DNA from: Apostichopus parvimensis
Lineage: Eukaryota; Echinodermata; Holothuroidea; Aspidochirotida; Stichopodidae
DNA length: 64,000 nucleotides
Assembly (NCBI GenBank): GCA_000934455.1
Contig: KN882213.1
Span: forward strand, 470,960 to 534,959
Direction: 5' to 3'
The position numbers and the translations under genes were made by a program. The notes below the pieces were generated by a model. It searched no databases. It was not told the origin of the DNA and saw only the letters and a program-made list of their open reading frames with translations. Below, one piece after another: positions 24,901-39,900 of the stretch (position 1 is its first letter; every line of letters begins with the position of its first letter).

Positions 24901-27900
24901 CGTAACCTATGCAGTCATGCTGGCAGAGAGTGTGTGTATGCGTGCACTTTGGTTGTGTAGCTTATGAACACGCTGATTGCGATCCTTTAGAATTCCCTGC
25001 ACTTAAACCGCTTATGTGTGTCGATCATGTTCCAAGCTCTAAGGTTACTTCCACAAGGTACTGTTCCTTCCCACATTTGAATAGAAATAGGCTAATTAAA
25101 TGCTACATGACCTCAATGGAAGTCTACTTTGGTGCTTAAAACTTACTTCAAGAGAACAAGAGATATCTGCTGACCCTGCAGTGGAAGTCCCTATGAGCTC
25201 CACAAGGGCTTATAGAAGATATTCTAGAAAACTGTAATTCATCTTTCTGACATACATTTTTGGGCTTAGAGGCACTACAAGAGAACACTTAATATTTACA
25301 AATGTTTAGCTACCCGAAACTTTGTCCCATGGACCCCCACCACAATTTGAAATACTCTCCAGAGAAATTGAATTCCTCTATCTCACAAGTACTTTTATGC
25401 TTAACTTGCTCTGAGAGAACATGAAAAGCCTAAAACTTGCTCTGCAACTTGGGGGCTTATCTCCCTGGACCCCTACTATAGGGCTCTGTGATACGTTCCA
25501 TAGAAGTATAGAGTATTTAAAAAAAACACTCTTTCTCACATGTAATGCTTCAGTAGCATGGGACTCCACCAACCCCCAACGTATTCCCAGACAACTACAG
25601 TGTACAAATTGTATCTGTTTTACCTTTTGCAACTTTAATGGGCCAGTCACTGAAATTTGTTTCGAAAAGCTATTCTATCCTGAAATCATTCTACACCTCC
25701 ATTGAAGAAGTGGTGAATGTATGCTCCTGCCTGTTCGTAGCACAGTTCTTTTGAGTCATCAAATAGCTGGAAATTTATTGTTGTTCCGTTGGCTGACTGC
25801 TCTAATTTGTCAGTGATGCACAAGTATGCAGACACTTTAGAGGTACTCTGGTACAGCAACAAGGTTTGACAATATGAACAACTTTTAATAAATATTCCAC
25901 CACATCATGTTTTAATGAAGAGTCTATTGTCAAGCTTTTTAGGGTAAAATATCCTTGAACAATCATGCATGAGTTTCATCAGTTAATATTAAAACTGGGT
26001 ATTTGATAAAATTGTTCATGTTGTTGCGAATAGACTGATCTTGAATTATTCTGTTTTATATTTTATGCATGTACAATTTTAGCAAGTGCAGCAGGTGAAT
26101 GTGTGAGTGTTAGTGAAAAGAGCCTGATATGACTTTTAAAACATTAATTTGATGTAGTTGACACTATTATAATTTAGGCATGACCCTTGCCATCTTCCGT
26201 GTAGTGAAGAAAGCCACATAGAGAATTGGAGGGGAGGAGGGTGGGGGTGGAGGAGGGAGGTGTATTGTTGGGTTAACATATTCTAATGTTCTGCACACCT
26301 ACTTAATAATTCAGTTCCTAGCAAAGGGATATCTTTGCCTTGAAACAATGTCTAGACTAACTATAACTTACAGGTAGTGGTACAATCTTAATGTATTTTG
26401 CCGAGCATAGGCGTAGGAGCCTAATTTGATTTGGGGGGGCTGTAACGACTTGCCCGAAAAATTTAACCCAAATTTTTCGCGCGCTCCGCGCGCGTTCAAC
26501 ATGTTAATGTGCATATCATATAGGCATTCATCGGTTATTACATCACATGCCACTGACCGATGAATGCTTATATAATATGCACATTAAGATGTTGAATGCG
26601 CGCGGAGCGCGCGAAAAATTTTGGTTATATTTTCCGTGTTATTACCCTTCCATATGGTTATACTTATTGGGGAAGTCGTTACAATAATAACGATAATAAT
26701 AATATTAGTTTAATCATTTAAAAACACATTGCAAATTATTATTCTTTCAGTAGGTGCCCGAAAAATTCTCAGCATATTGCCCGAATTTTCACACAAAAAA
26801 TTGAAAAATACACTGCAAATTTTTCTTTTTTCAGTAGGCGCCCGAAAAATTCTCAGCATATTGTCTGAATTCCCCCCCCCCCCAAAAGGAAAAACACACT
26901 GCAAATTATTCTTCTTTCAGTAGGTGCCTGAAAAATTCTCAGCATATTGCCCGAATTTTCACCCCCAAAAAATAGAAAAACACATTGCAAATTATTCTTC
27001 TTTCAGTATGTGCCCGAAAATTCTCAGCATATTGCCCCAATTTTCTCAAAAAGAGTGAAAAACACAACTGCATTTTTTCTTCTTTCAGTAGGTGCCCGAA
27101 AAATTCTCAGCGTATTGCCCGAATTTTCACAAAAACTTTTCCTTGGGGGGCTGCAGCCCCCCCAGCCCCCCCGCCTCCTACGCCTATGTTGCCGAGTATA
27201 TGACTGGCATAAGCCTCAGTACAGCAAATTCTAACTATTTATACAAGCATGATGTTGGTCACACCCTACTGTACTTGCTTTTACACTGCATTCCCAATTA
27301 CTAGCTATCAAAATTACAATAACATTCCAGCATACACTGACCAACTCTGTGTAGGGTTCATACCACAATCTATAGTTATGCAAATCATTATGAGGGACAT
27401 TAATTCACTGTATCGTGGAGTCATTCTCTCCATGTGTACATGCCTTGGAAAGCTGATCATTACTATGTATGAACAGACCATATGACACCAGTACAGGTTT
27501 TATGATGAAAAGGTGAAAATTTGTCCAAATCTACAATATGTCCATATAGACACATGATAGGCTGATCACAAATGATAAACAGTAACAGCAATGTTAATTG
27601 TGACAAATAATAAGCAAAGATCCTTGTGTTCGATCAGTACAATGTAGTATACTCAAATATTCTAAAGAAACTTGCAGCAGACTTAAATCTGACCAAATCA
27701 TCAAAAAATAGCTGTTGACTGCCTAATAAATCTCAGTATGCAATAGGAATGTACTGAAATATGTGAATTTATTACTGTGCAACTTAAAAAACTACAGAGT
27801 TCCATTATGATGTTGTATAAAACTAAGTACCCTGAGATTGGTCTAAAGTTAGATCATCTTAGCTCATGTCACATAAATACTTCATTGTTTAACAAGTCTA

Positions 27901-30900
27901 ATAGGCGATTCCTTACTTGTGTGTGATATTACCAAAGTTTGCATAATGTTGAATTTTCAGGAACTATTCATCTTACATGAACTTTTTCATCTTGGGCCAT
28001 CTCATAACTGTTAAAAAGCATCCCTGGACATATTCATAATAAGTTACTGTTCTTGCTTAGAACAACAATTGAGAATTTTGTATTGAAAGCAACAACTCTT
28101 GTTTAATAAAGAAGTTGAAAATATGAAAACAAACTTTGAAATAAATCATAGATGATTAGAATATAAAGCAGCTTCAAGTGTTTTGTCTATAAACTTGTTG
28201 ATATTTGACATCAATACCATGCTATATTTGACTGTTCCTATAAACTTTTAATATGGTATAGATTTAATAGTCTAGCAGAATTACTGATGACTACTGACTT
28301 TTTTCTGCTTCTTCTGGTTACAAATATTAATGAGTGTCTGACGCCACAAAGTACTGAATGTGATCTTACCAAGTCAGATTGTTCCAACCTCAATGGTGGT
28401 TATGTTTGTATATGCAACTCTGGTTTTATCGGGTTGCAACAATATCCATCTCCTGTACCACAGTCACCCTGTCAAGGTCAGTAGTTCATTGTTCTGGCAG
28501 ATTAGAACAACTCATATACTAGCTGATTGCCTTTGTCAGCAATATGTGGTTAGTAATAGGTTATCAATTGGTGCCAATCTTCAATAAAACAGGAACAAAC
28601 AGGTTACTCAAATAGGTTTGAGCCTTGTTAAAATGATAACAAATGTGCAAGATTAATGCAGTTGTGATAGAATATCAATTGTACAAAAGTATATGCCACT
28701 GCCTGCAATACCTGGCCATCTTAAGAGATGCACTGAGCATCAAAGGACATCTGTGACATTCATTATTCTGGAACAGTTACCAATGTAATCTTAATAAGGT
28801 GGGCAGATGGAAATAAATAAGCTTGTCAACACCCTGACTGGTATGAAAAGCATCTGACATAAAATATTGATAATATTGCAATGGGGGACTTTAAACTCTT
28901 CACTTGTCTGCACAATGTCGTATGATGATTGAGTAGTACTTATTATCTTAATTTCTGAGTATTAAAATCTTTGTCTGACAATTATTTTGTTTGTGTTCCT
29001 TAATATTTTGTAAATGTTTATAGTGCAAAATAAATGAAAAAATAGCAGAAATACATGAAACTTCTCTTGTGTGGATATATATTGATGGTGTGAAAATATC
29101 ACCCCACAAGGAAAGGCTAGCACCTTTTGCAGCGTGAGACATAATAGTTGTATTAAGTCTGATCTACTACACAGGATGAACCTAATAGACTTCTGATAAC
29201 ATGTTCATAAGAGTAAATAAATATAAGTCACACTGTAAGACTTTCTTTCAGCACAGGCAGGAATCTCTAAACTGGAATGATAGCTAGTACAATGTATTAA
29301 GCTATATAAGGTGTTGAAGGTGTGGGTACCTATCACATATAAAGGTGATGTCTGACCTTGATAAAGCAAGAGCAGTGATCCTGTACAACAGACAATTGCC
29401 AGGTTTGTAACCATCTGTCAATAACTATCTTATCACCTGCTGCTTGGACTACAGTTTACCATAATGAGTGACTGAAGTAAACTTGTCCGGGACCATTTGA
29501 AATTGCCATCATATACAAGAAGGGATTGAAAAGTGAGCAAATAAGTTTACATGGAACTGTTATGAGCTTGATTGTCATGTATGTTGATTGGACTTGGATG
29601 AGTATGCTTTCGGGTTCCTATAATTTCTTACATATTTAGCAAAAAGTATGTGTCTTAGTTCTAGGTTAGGCCCACATTAATTGGTTACTTTATTCTTTTT
29701 GTTTCTCCTTTCAAAGCTGATGTATCACCACCTGTCATCTCTGGTTGTCGTGATATATTTCGTACTGTTCAGATTGGTGCTCTAAGTACTTCTGTTTCCT
29801 GGACTGAACCCACTGCTACTGATAATTCTGGTACTGTTACACTGGTCTCCCAGTCACATCAAACTGGATCAGGTTTCCTTGTTGGTAGGAATACAGTGAC
29901 TTATATATATGCAGACCCAGCAGGAAACGAAGCAGTCTGTACTTTTGATATCATTATACAAGAAGGTGATTATTAAGATACATTAATCATGACAGTATAT
30001 AGTAGCTTACTACACTCTTTAAAGCAGTTTTATCTACTGGTACAACAACAGTGATATACAGACCCAGGCCCACAGGAAACTGCAGTCTGTAACTTTGATG
30101 TGAATGAAGCCTCAATAAATACAGTGATCTGTTGTAACAAAATGCACACCTTCAGATCACTAAAAATTCTTGGTGTTCCAGACTTACAAGTTGTTGTTGG
30201 CTGATGATGCATGGTCAGAATAGAAACTCCTGATTGAGCCGTGCAAGGCACGTCTCTTGCAGGTTAATTAGGAATTTTGGGTAGAACAGATAATAGCAGT
30301 TTGGTGAATCAGGTGAAGAGGAAATCAAGCAGCACACGTAATTTGGAAGCTATAAAGGAGTAATGGAAACTACTTAAATTAAAAGTAATGAGAGGTTGCT
30401 CCAGACCTGGCAAACCCACGATGCCGGGATGTACCCTTATGCTAAGAAAAACTAAAAAATAGTTCCCGATGACTGGGCTGTTCCCCAGAGGGGGACTATT
30501 CTTCTGGGATTTGACTCACAAGCCCTCTAGCCACCGGGTTCCAGGACAAGGGGCCCCCTCCCTCTGCCAGGGCTGAAGCCTCCTCTCAGTTTAAAAAAGT
30601 TAATGAATCTAGGGAACTTTTATAATTAGTTATTGCGCAGTTTTTTTAACTGAGTATTTAATCAAGAGGTCTTGGATAGCTGCGTATAATTCATTTAAAT
30701 GTGTATTTTCAATTTTTAATTTAATGAGTATCTTTACTATAAAATGACAAACACAAATATTTCTCATAAAGGTTTGAAGTATCTTTGGATATAATTTGCA
30801 ACTTAGATCATGCAACTAGTTTTCCCACATTGCAATGGAATAGGATTGTTTCAAAGAGTACATAAACTTAAATGAATTGTTTAAGCTTTAAGCTAGGTCA

Positions 30901-33900
30901 AAGATTGTCAATGAAGAATCTTCATCTCTGTGATTGTAATAGTTAAAATATTAAAATCATGGTTAACATTTCCTAACTTTCGTATTGGAAAACTTATTGT
31001 CAGATTTATCTAATTACTGTTTTAAACATTGCCATGTTTGGGTATGTTGAAGCTGGTGCAGCAAATCAAACTATTAAACAGAGCAAAACTTTAAGTAGAT
31101 AAACAAGCACCAATGGTGAAGTAGATCAAAACTAACTCATGAAATATGAATCATAAGCATTAAATAGACAAACATGTGGTGGAGATATGCAGTGCTTTTT
31201 ACACTGTAAAGTAGTAATGTTTAATCTAGGCCATCCCTGTGGTGATGTTCTTAATCTCATCTGGTGATTGGTAACTGAATGAACAACATCAACAAGTGCT
31301 CATAAAACAACAAACTTCCCTTTTGTAATATCACAGGTTTTATTATATTATGTAATAATTAGGAAATTTAGGCAATATAAAGATCATATCAAACATTACA
31401 ATGAATAATATTAATTCATCACTGTATGTGAACTGCTAAACTAGGGTGTACCACCATCTAAAGGAGAAGTATAATGATCAAGAGTAGTGCATATTATGCC
31501 TTTATTATATACATGGTTATACCATTATGAGTGTGAAAGAAATTGAATCACTTTCCCATATGTTTGAAGTATTTCAGTATGCAAATACATGTTACTAAGT
31601 ACTAAATGTGAAGATGCTGTAACATAGAGGGCCCTCACTTCAAATTTGCTACCAACTCGAATTTGTCATTTCATGTGAAAATTTGTTATAATTGTAATAC
31701 AGTGAAATTACTTCAGAGTATCTTATATCACACTGTAAATTAAATTGGGAGGAAACTTTGATTTGCCTGCATCTGTTATTATTTATACAGTTCAAAGGAA
31801 TTGCTGCCCTGTATTGTTCATTACAGTGACATTCCACACAAAAGGATATATGTTTTTGAATGAGATGGGTTTCACAGTTTAATAGGCTCTTACTCACAAG
31901 TCTACAGTACCCTATACATCAAGTCAGTGGATGCCGGTTTTGTCCATTCACTGTACATATTAGTACAATATATGATTTATGATTTAAATCTGATACTGAT
32001 TGTTATCAAGGGGAGCATCTGGTGTGGTTTTTTCTACAGTTAATCTACATCTAAACTAATCTAATCAAGTTCTTAAGTCTCCAAGTGTTTAGTTTAACAA
32101 AGACTATTTCAACAAGATGAGACATCTCATCATGTTGATTTATACAGTACTATCTATGTCACTTATATACACAGTTGTCAGTTAGGAATATAAGAAGTGT
32201 GCATAGCTGATATAGCTGAGAAATAACAATGTACTTGAGATTCTAAAGCATTTCTATACTAGTTAAGGTTGGAATGTCTATTGATTGTATGACTTTTGCA
32301 GTAAAAATTGCTAATATTTAAGAAACAACAGCAGGCAAAGTTCTCCATCATTCCTCTATGTACACCATTCTGTGTTTATCTGTTTAATCATACCTCCATC
32401 CATAGGCCTACTCTTACATGATGCTACTGTCTTTGTCAGCAGGCAAAGTTCTTCATTCCTCCATATTCACCCCTGTGTGTTTATCTCAGTGTATAATCAT
32501 CCTTCAGCTGCCTTCTAACATATTGTTACTGTCATTTACATTTACAGATTGCATGAGCCTTGCTGGTCAGTGTAGTCCTAATGAGTGTTCTTGTACTAAC
32601 CAGACATGTACTTCACAGACTCGTAGATGTGAGGCCACCTGTAGTGTTTACCAGTGTCCTGCAAGTAAGGCTGCATGTGGTATCTTTCTATTTATGGTCA
32701 TTTATAGTTAGTGGCAGGCCTTGGCAAATATTAAATATTAAAAGTAGTCACCATTTGGTGACTGTGACTTAAAATTCACTTGCCACTATGATTGCTGTAC
32801 AAGTCTCTATACTTGTAGTATGGTACAGATCTACAACATCAATACTTTCTGTAAACTAAGGTTAGGCAGATACTGTACATGTTACTACTTAGTTGCACAT
32901 TGAAGATTATATTTCTGTGCAGTATCAAATTGTAATATTATAAAACTCAGAATAATGTGGTGACAACTTGATAAGTTTTGTTTATTGTAGTAATTTAATG
33001 CTCTTATATTTTAACTTCAGATGGGATTTCCACATATTAATTGTTAGTAGTCTACTTGGGCCAACAGTACAATACTCCACTGTGTAGGGGTTGCCTGCAC
33101 ATATTCCAAGCCGACATGATATAGATGATTAATAACTTTATTAATATTTTAAGAAATTAATATAGGAATACAACATATTTATGAATGCCTTTACAATGTT
33201 CACATTACGTACTTCATAAGCTCAAACCCTTCCCTGTGATAAACTGTTATTTTAGATTTTAAGTGATGATTTCGCTGTGTGTTTATAAATGCTCTGTGAA
33301 GTTAGTGTACAACATCCACACGACAAAATTCCCGTACATAATGTATGTGCAGATAGCCAACCATTTTACAAAGTCAATTCCCATTGAGATTGGTCATTGA
33401 CGAAAGTCATTTTACAATTTAAACTTGCTTCAAGTTCAACAAGGTACTCCTTTTATCATTCTGTGAAATGTCTGTAAAGATAGTTTTGCTAATATTGGGG
33501 TTATACTAGGCCACAAGTCACCCACCAAACTGTTGAGGGTAGTGCATTCTCTATTCGCCAAAGTTTAAATTTTAATTGCTAATGGTTTGTTGACCACCAT
33601 ATTTTCCAGGGCCTGGTTAGTGTCACCATGGTGAAGGTCAAAACTGATTGTAGGTCAACACAGATCAATGTCTGTAAACCTGGTAAACATAAACAGCCTG
33701 AGTGAGGCATGAAACTGGATTCTTATGGTACATGTGAGATTTGAATATAAAAAGTCTAATGAACTATTGATTGGTCAATGAATCCAATGATCAGAAATAT
33801 ATTTTGAAGGAAGTTTAAATCACATCTCTTTATCCACATTGTTTGAAACTTACTATCATAACAAAGATGGTTAAAATTTGAATATCTTGCATTATCTTCT

Positions 33901-36900
33901 ATATATGTCAAGAAACCAGCAAGTTGATTGTCTTTGGCTTTGTGGGTATTGTGCAGCTATACAGCCTCTTAAATACAACACAAATTTCAAATGGGGGAAA
34001 AAATCAAAGAAAAAGTTTTGCTAACATCACAGCATTAGATGATGTATTTTTACAAGTTATTTTGTAATGAGCAGAATAAGCAATAAGTTGAAAAGTTAAA
34101 ATGATTCAAAATGCTCCAAGAAACTTTCATTTGCAGTATAGTGTTACAAAACAATTGAGGCACAAACCATGTTCTGACATATATATACCAAGTATTTCTT
34201 TTGTCTTTTAAGTGAGAATTACATCTGTGTGAATATAAAACTTGACTTTGGATGACAAGATATAAGGCAAACTGAATAATCTCTTGGATTTTACATTGAA
34301 GTAGTCAAAATTAATTTGAATTTTACCCTCATGTTTATCTTAAGAAAGGAAAGGAATAAATGGATGCAAATGGAACTCACTGACCCAGGACAAGAGTGTC
34401 AACATTTTCCCCTTCTGAATAAAGAAAAAACATGAATATCTCAATGAAAAACTACTAATCAAAAGCAAACAAGAGGGCAATCCATTGAGTTGCAGATCTC
34501 ATCTCCTTCATGACTTTACTCTTGGTATTCTAAGTTTGTTAAAAAGTATACCATTTGTTCACTCAGTAAGTTTGAACTTGAAGGGACTTACAGTGTAGGA
34601 GGAGTTCGCGACACACTTTTTCGCACAATTAAGGCCAATTGACCTTTGTCATTGTCCCTAAACACCAACAATTGGGCTACTAAAAATTAAAAATCTCTAC
34701 ATAAGGTGTGATTTTATGCCTTTTCCTACACGTTGACAAGCAGAAATGTTTAAACACCAATTGTTAGCTTTTTGACTTCAGAAATTAGACCTATGATCAC
34801 CACTCACAAGTTCAAGTTTACATGATCAGGCACCTACCCACCAAGTCAGACTTGCTGTATAGGAAGAGGTTGAGACACACTCTTTTGATCACACACACAC
34901 ACGCAATCACACACTTCCTCACATGTCTGATGTGGGGTGAAGTACATATCTCATCTCCTCATACATTACATGTTGGGAGATAATAAAAATGTCTTACCCT
35001 GTTCTAAAATGTCATGTGAAATATGAAAGCACTGTCTAAGGCTTAAAAGGGTTATAAGAATTTCTAAATAAACATAGTAAACTAATTGTTTACATACTGT
35101 AACTTGTGTTCTTACTAGGCTTATAGACTTTCCCAGTCAGTACACACAAGTTTGATACTGGTGTACACTGCACACTTCAACAACATATGCTTGATGCTAA
35201 CCATTCAAATCAGGCTCGTGGGAAATTTGCTGTCCTAGCGGCAAATCTTCATCAGCATACTATTGGGCTTTCATTGTAAAATACCCTTTCAGATATTTAA
35301 CCATCGTTTACTAGTTGTTCACATCTAAAGTTTGTTTCAGAAGACCAAATGTAACCAATGACTACTTTCTGATGATTTCATAGCCTCATACTCCCCATCA
35401 TTCTATCTGCAAATATTTTTGACACTCAGTACATTTTGTATGCAAAACTGTTTGTGGAGCCTCTGTCACTGTTCTTGTTTCTTTCAATGTGTTCAGCATA
35501 TTATATGGTTACGGCAAAATTACAATGTGCTAAGAACATTTTGTCACATCTTCGTTTCTATGAAATGATACTAACATAAACACCAGCAGTCATTATAACC
35601 TTTTAAATGCTAGCTCAAAGTAAACTGAATGATTACAGTCCCATGAAAATGATCAGTTTTCTTATTGATTTTTTATGACTCTTGTCAGGGAACAATTATG
35701 TCAAATTTGCTTTAATGTGGTAAATAAATTGGCACTTAATTTGCATCCTGCTGCACTAGTTTTATCAAAGTCAGCCTGTGTTCTAAGAACCAGGTGCTTC
35801 CATCAGGGAGTGTCCATATATTCTGAACAGTGCCTAAGGTGGTGTGATATTCACTATAGAAACAGCTCTTTCACAGACCGGCTGTAACGATGTTTGAAAC
35901 TGCATTGCTTAAAATGAAGTATGATATCTTAGAGTTTTGATTGGGATTAGGGCTGGGAGGGATGAAACAAAGTTGTTTACATGATCAGAAATTGCTTGGT
36001 AGTATGCCATGATCTTCACCACAAAGCAAGCAGTGTAAGTTTTCTCTGTTGTGTGTTACCCCCATTGTCATATCTTTACTGAAACTGTACTCTAAATTTG
36101 TATGTACTATTATTGAAGGTATTGTGTTATAACATTATAAAGTAACTATTGGAGATACATATTATATTAAATATTTAGAGATTTTTAAAGTGCAAAGCTT
36201 TTGACTTTAGTATTATGTGCTAAAAGCAAAGGAGGCAGTTTTCTGCAGCCCTGCCCAAAGCATTTTACCTCACATAGACATATCTACAATGTTAGAGAAA
36301 TGTATTGGATGGTTGAAACCTTCCGGAAGTTTTTTTGAGTGGCTATGAGATACACAACTAAAGCATACTAGAATGTGGCCAGGAATGATTAACTTTGAAA
36401 CACTGAACAAAGAAACCATATTTTCTTAGCTTGTAGTTGTAAGCATGCTATGACTTCTCTTTACTGAATTGAAAAAAAAACACATGCATGTGAGTAGTGA
36501 GAATTTAATGAATGTAGTGTTTTGTTGCTGTCATGCAATGCAGCTGAAATGAAGGAAGCACAGTTCATAATATCAAATTACAAACCACTAGGCATTCTTT
36601 AACATCCTTACTGTGTGTGCAGTTGCACAGAGAAGAATGTTTGCAGGAATCTGACATGAATGTTGCACACAGATTACTTTAGTTACTGTTCACTTTTTGT
36701 CTAGTAACTTTGAATTTATGAAGTGTGTTGTAAGATATTAACATTTCTAAAGGTTTGTTCAAAACATGCTCTTCAGTTTTGTACTTGGGAACTGATGTCC
36801 TATCTTTTATAGTTATTTATTATGACTTGCGTGACCGATTATTTCTTAATGTTAACAATAGACTACACAAGAATCGCTGTGTTACTTAAAACATTCAGTC

Positions 36901-39900
36901 CTTTAGACTCATAATAATATTGTTACTAATATTTTTATTTTGATATTGATCACTATTTTGAAGCCCTTGGCTAAGTGAACTTGTTTTTCCAATGTTTATA
37001 TTTGTTTATGTAAAGTTTTAAATTTAATGTAATGATTCTTATGCATATGCAACTTGCATTTGGACAGTCATATTTATGTCAGTTTTACTTTTACATAGCA
37101 AAGGAGTTCTGCCCTTAATTGTCTTTGTAATTGTTATTGTTCATAAAATTAGTAAGTATGGGAACTCAAATAACATTTAAAGTTTTCATTTATCTAATAG
37201 TTGCAAATATTCCCCTAGTTTAAGCATCCTATAAAAGCTGTTCAAGAAAATGAAATACTCTCTTCTACAATTCAGATATTGTGAGTGAAAGTTTATCTCA
37301 GGTAAATCCCCAGTCATCTGTTGAGATCAAATGTATCTTAGAGGGATCCACTGCTGTTGTTAATAGACTGGATATCAAACTATCTATATCAGAGGGAGCA
37401 ATAGATGATCGTGGAATAACACAAGAGACTGATCCAGACATCTCTGCTAACAGAAGAGAAGAAAATTACAGAGTATTCAGTGTGTCTGAAGATGATCAGT
37501 TCTTCTGTATCCTGTCACTGGGTGCATCTATAGTCGGATCAATCAATGTCACAGGCTTTGTGTACAGTAAGTATATAGTGTGGAATCTCTGTACAATTTT
37601 GATGTGTCATAAAGTCTCATAATGTCACCATTTTTGGGGTTAATCTATCAGAATTTGATTTGTTTCTAGTTAACACAGTATAAAGAATTTGCATCAGGAA
37701 CATAACATTGTAATGGCATTGTCTAGATCAGAGGACACAATAGATGATAGTGGTAGGATATCACAATGGACAATTCAAGTTATTACTGCTAACAGAAAAG
37801 AAGTACCTTACAGTTACAGAGGTTATCAGTGTATCTGAACATGATCAGTTCTTCTGTGTCTTGTCATGGTTTAGTTATATACTTACAGCAATCAATGTCA
37901 CAGGCTTTGTGTATGGTAGGTTTAAAGTGTGGAATTTGTGTTACATTATGGTGTGTCACCAAGAAAGTCGGTTAAGCACCAGCAAATGTTTGGTATTACA
38001 CTGCATTACATATAGTCATACTTACATATACAGTAGTCATACTGCATTACTTGTAGTTAACAATCGCATACAAGGTGTGTTGTGGAAAAGTCAACATTAG
38101 GCTTATATAATAAACATAAAGTAGTAAAATTTTAAGAATCACTGGTTTATAAGAGTTTCTGTTAGATAAACTGAAATTCATATGTATTTACCCCCTCCCT
38201 CACCCAGATAGAAAAATTATTGCAAATTTAGAAACTGCGATTGTGTTCTCCTATTTACAACTCTCAAGAGTTGCTACCAATCAGAGACATGCCTAGTGAA
38301 TTTAAAGCTATGTGTTGTTACTTGGAATATACATTCTTTTTGCCTTTTGATTACGTCACTCAATAGTTAAAATGATCTCTAATAGGGCAAAAATGATATC
38401 ATTAATGTTAGCAGCAACATGAGTCAGGTGTACTCCTTGTTTTTACATAATACAACCCATTACAAGTTTTTAACAGATAATAGAATTGTAAGTTAGACAA
38501 TCTTATAGTCTTCTTTTCTTTTCCTACAAACTTCCAGAGTTACCATCCATCAGAGACCCACCTACAGAGGTCACCAGGACTACTACCTCAGTAATCATTA
38601 CATGGAGACCCTGGAATGAAGAGACTGATGTTGGTGATCCTCCTGTGGTAGCGTACATCCCATACTACAAGATGGATCCATCTCAGGATTGGATGAGTGG
38701 ATCAAGGATCAAGGCTGACCAAACATTTGAATATACAGCATCAAGTCTGGAGACAGATAGAAACTATACATTCAGTGTAGCAGCAGTCAGGGAAGGGGAG
38801 GGTGGAGAGGGACCCAGAGGTCCAGCAGTAACCATCAAGACACTCTGTATTAGTAAGTATATTACAGGTAGTATTCTGTTGAATGCCACTGCTGCAAATG
38901 AACAAGAGTATTTTGCTATTAAGTTCAAATAGTATTGCCTTTAATAAAGCTGGATGTATTGATGGTCATATATTTCCTATTAGTTTTGATAAATGTAGCC
39001 ATTTTTAGCATGCAAACATTGTATTCACAACTTTGAATACTGCTTGTATCATAGTTGCAAGAAATATTCCTTTCTTACAATATGAAGACTGAGGGGTCCT
39101 GTCTCTCTGTGTGTCTGTTAATTGTATATATTTAACAGTCAAACTCAATTGCAAGTCTAAAATGCCTATTAAATGTTGATCAATCACTATCAAACTCAAT
39201 CACTATCAAACTCAATCATTTGTTGCACATGTCAGGAGCTTCAATATCAACATGCAAATTAGGCAAATTGTCTTTAGTAGTCAAAAAACTCCCCTGTAAA
39301 ATTTGGCTTCTTCCGTAGCAATGCTTTCACTATCTGTCTGTATCATGCCTAAGCTTTACATCTCTGAATGTTGGACAAAATTTATTTGAAACATTTTCAT
39401 AGGTGGAAACTTGATCATGAAGAAGGGTTTTATGATTGTATAAACTTGTGTATCATGTTTTGTTTTGATGTAATACTGATTTCAAGTTTTAAGTTTTATT
39501 AGAAAACAAAACAATCTCAAAGGATTATTTTTCACTGGAGCTAAAACAACATTTATGAAGAGCGTAAATACAAAATATTAAAATTATGTGTGCAAACAGA
39601 AGTATAGAATAAGTAAGCAATATGAAAAGTTCAGAAAGCCAATAAAAATTCAAATGAATGTAACATAAATGCAACACAACGATCTGATCTTATTACATTT
39701 GTGATTGTACTATTCCGATAATATTATGTTACTGTCACCATACATAGGAAGAGAGTTAAGTTATGTACCATGTACATTGAAAGTGAGAAGAAACATTTAC
39801 TATCACCTGACATGACTTTCCCTATGTTGTTTTCTACAGATGTTGTTCCACAGATGGTCAGAACAACTTTAACTGCTACAAATGATGTAACTGTGACATG

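Larger units (their letters stand above)
26406..27188. mobile_element. Non-autonomous DNA transposon with 8-bp target duplication
   Basis: The ends read CATAGGCGTAGGAGCC (left) and, in reverse complement, CATAGGCGTAGGAGGC (right). The perfect 8-bp duplication TTGCCGAG flanks it (26,398-26,405 and 27,189-27,196). An 8-bp duplication suits the hAT or P superfamilies. Copy 1 of the host block at about 5,265 is the empty site. Inside are a long GC-rich inverted repeat (about 26,463-26,627) and five tandem units of about 85 bp. There is no transposase, and the length is 783 bp. Confidence 0.88.
24950..27600 (+). repeat. Large duplicated block, copy 3 (interrupted)
   Basis: The most complete copy: 24,950-25,395 matches 16,540-16,960, and 25,395-26,405 plus 27,189-27,600 match 4,270-5,665. 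It is interrupted by the DNA transposon at 26,406-27,188, which copy 1 lacks. A purine-rich insertion, 'ggaggggaggagggtggggg', near 26,228 is also absent from copy 1. Confidence 0.8.

Noticed and set aside
26729-27234. Several + strand frames with repeated peptide motifs
   Set aside because: They come from the tandem units inside the non-coding transposon; kept only as a splice-site observation.
37744-38100. 118-codon frame as a second functional Ig exon
   Set aside because: The part matching the Ig exon is incomplete, lacks the 5' third and an acceptor, and the frame then reads into intron; treated as a ghost.
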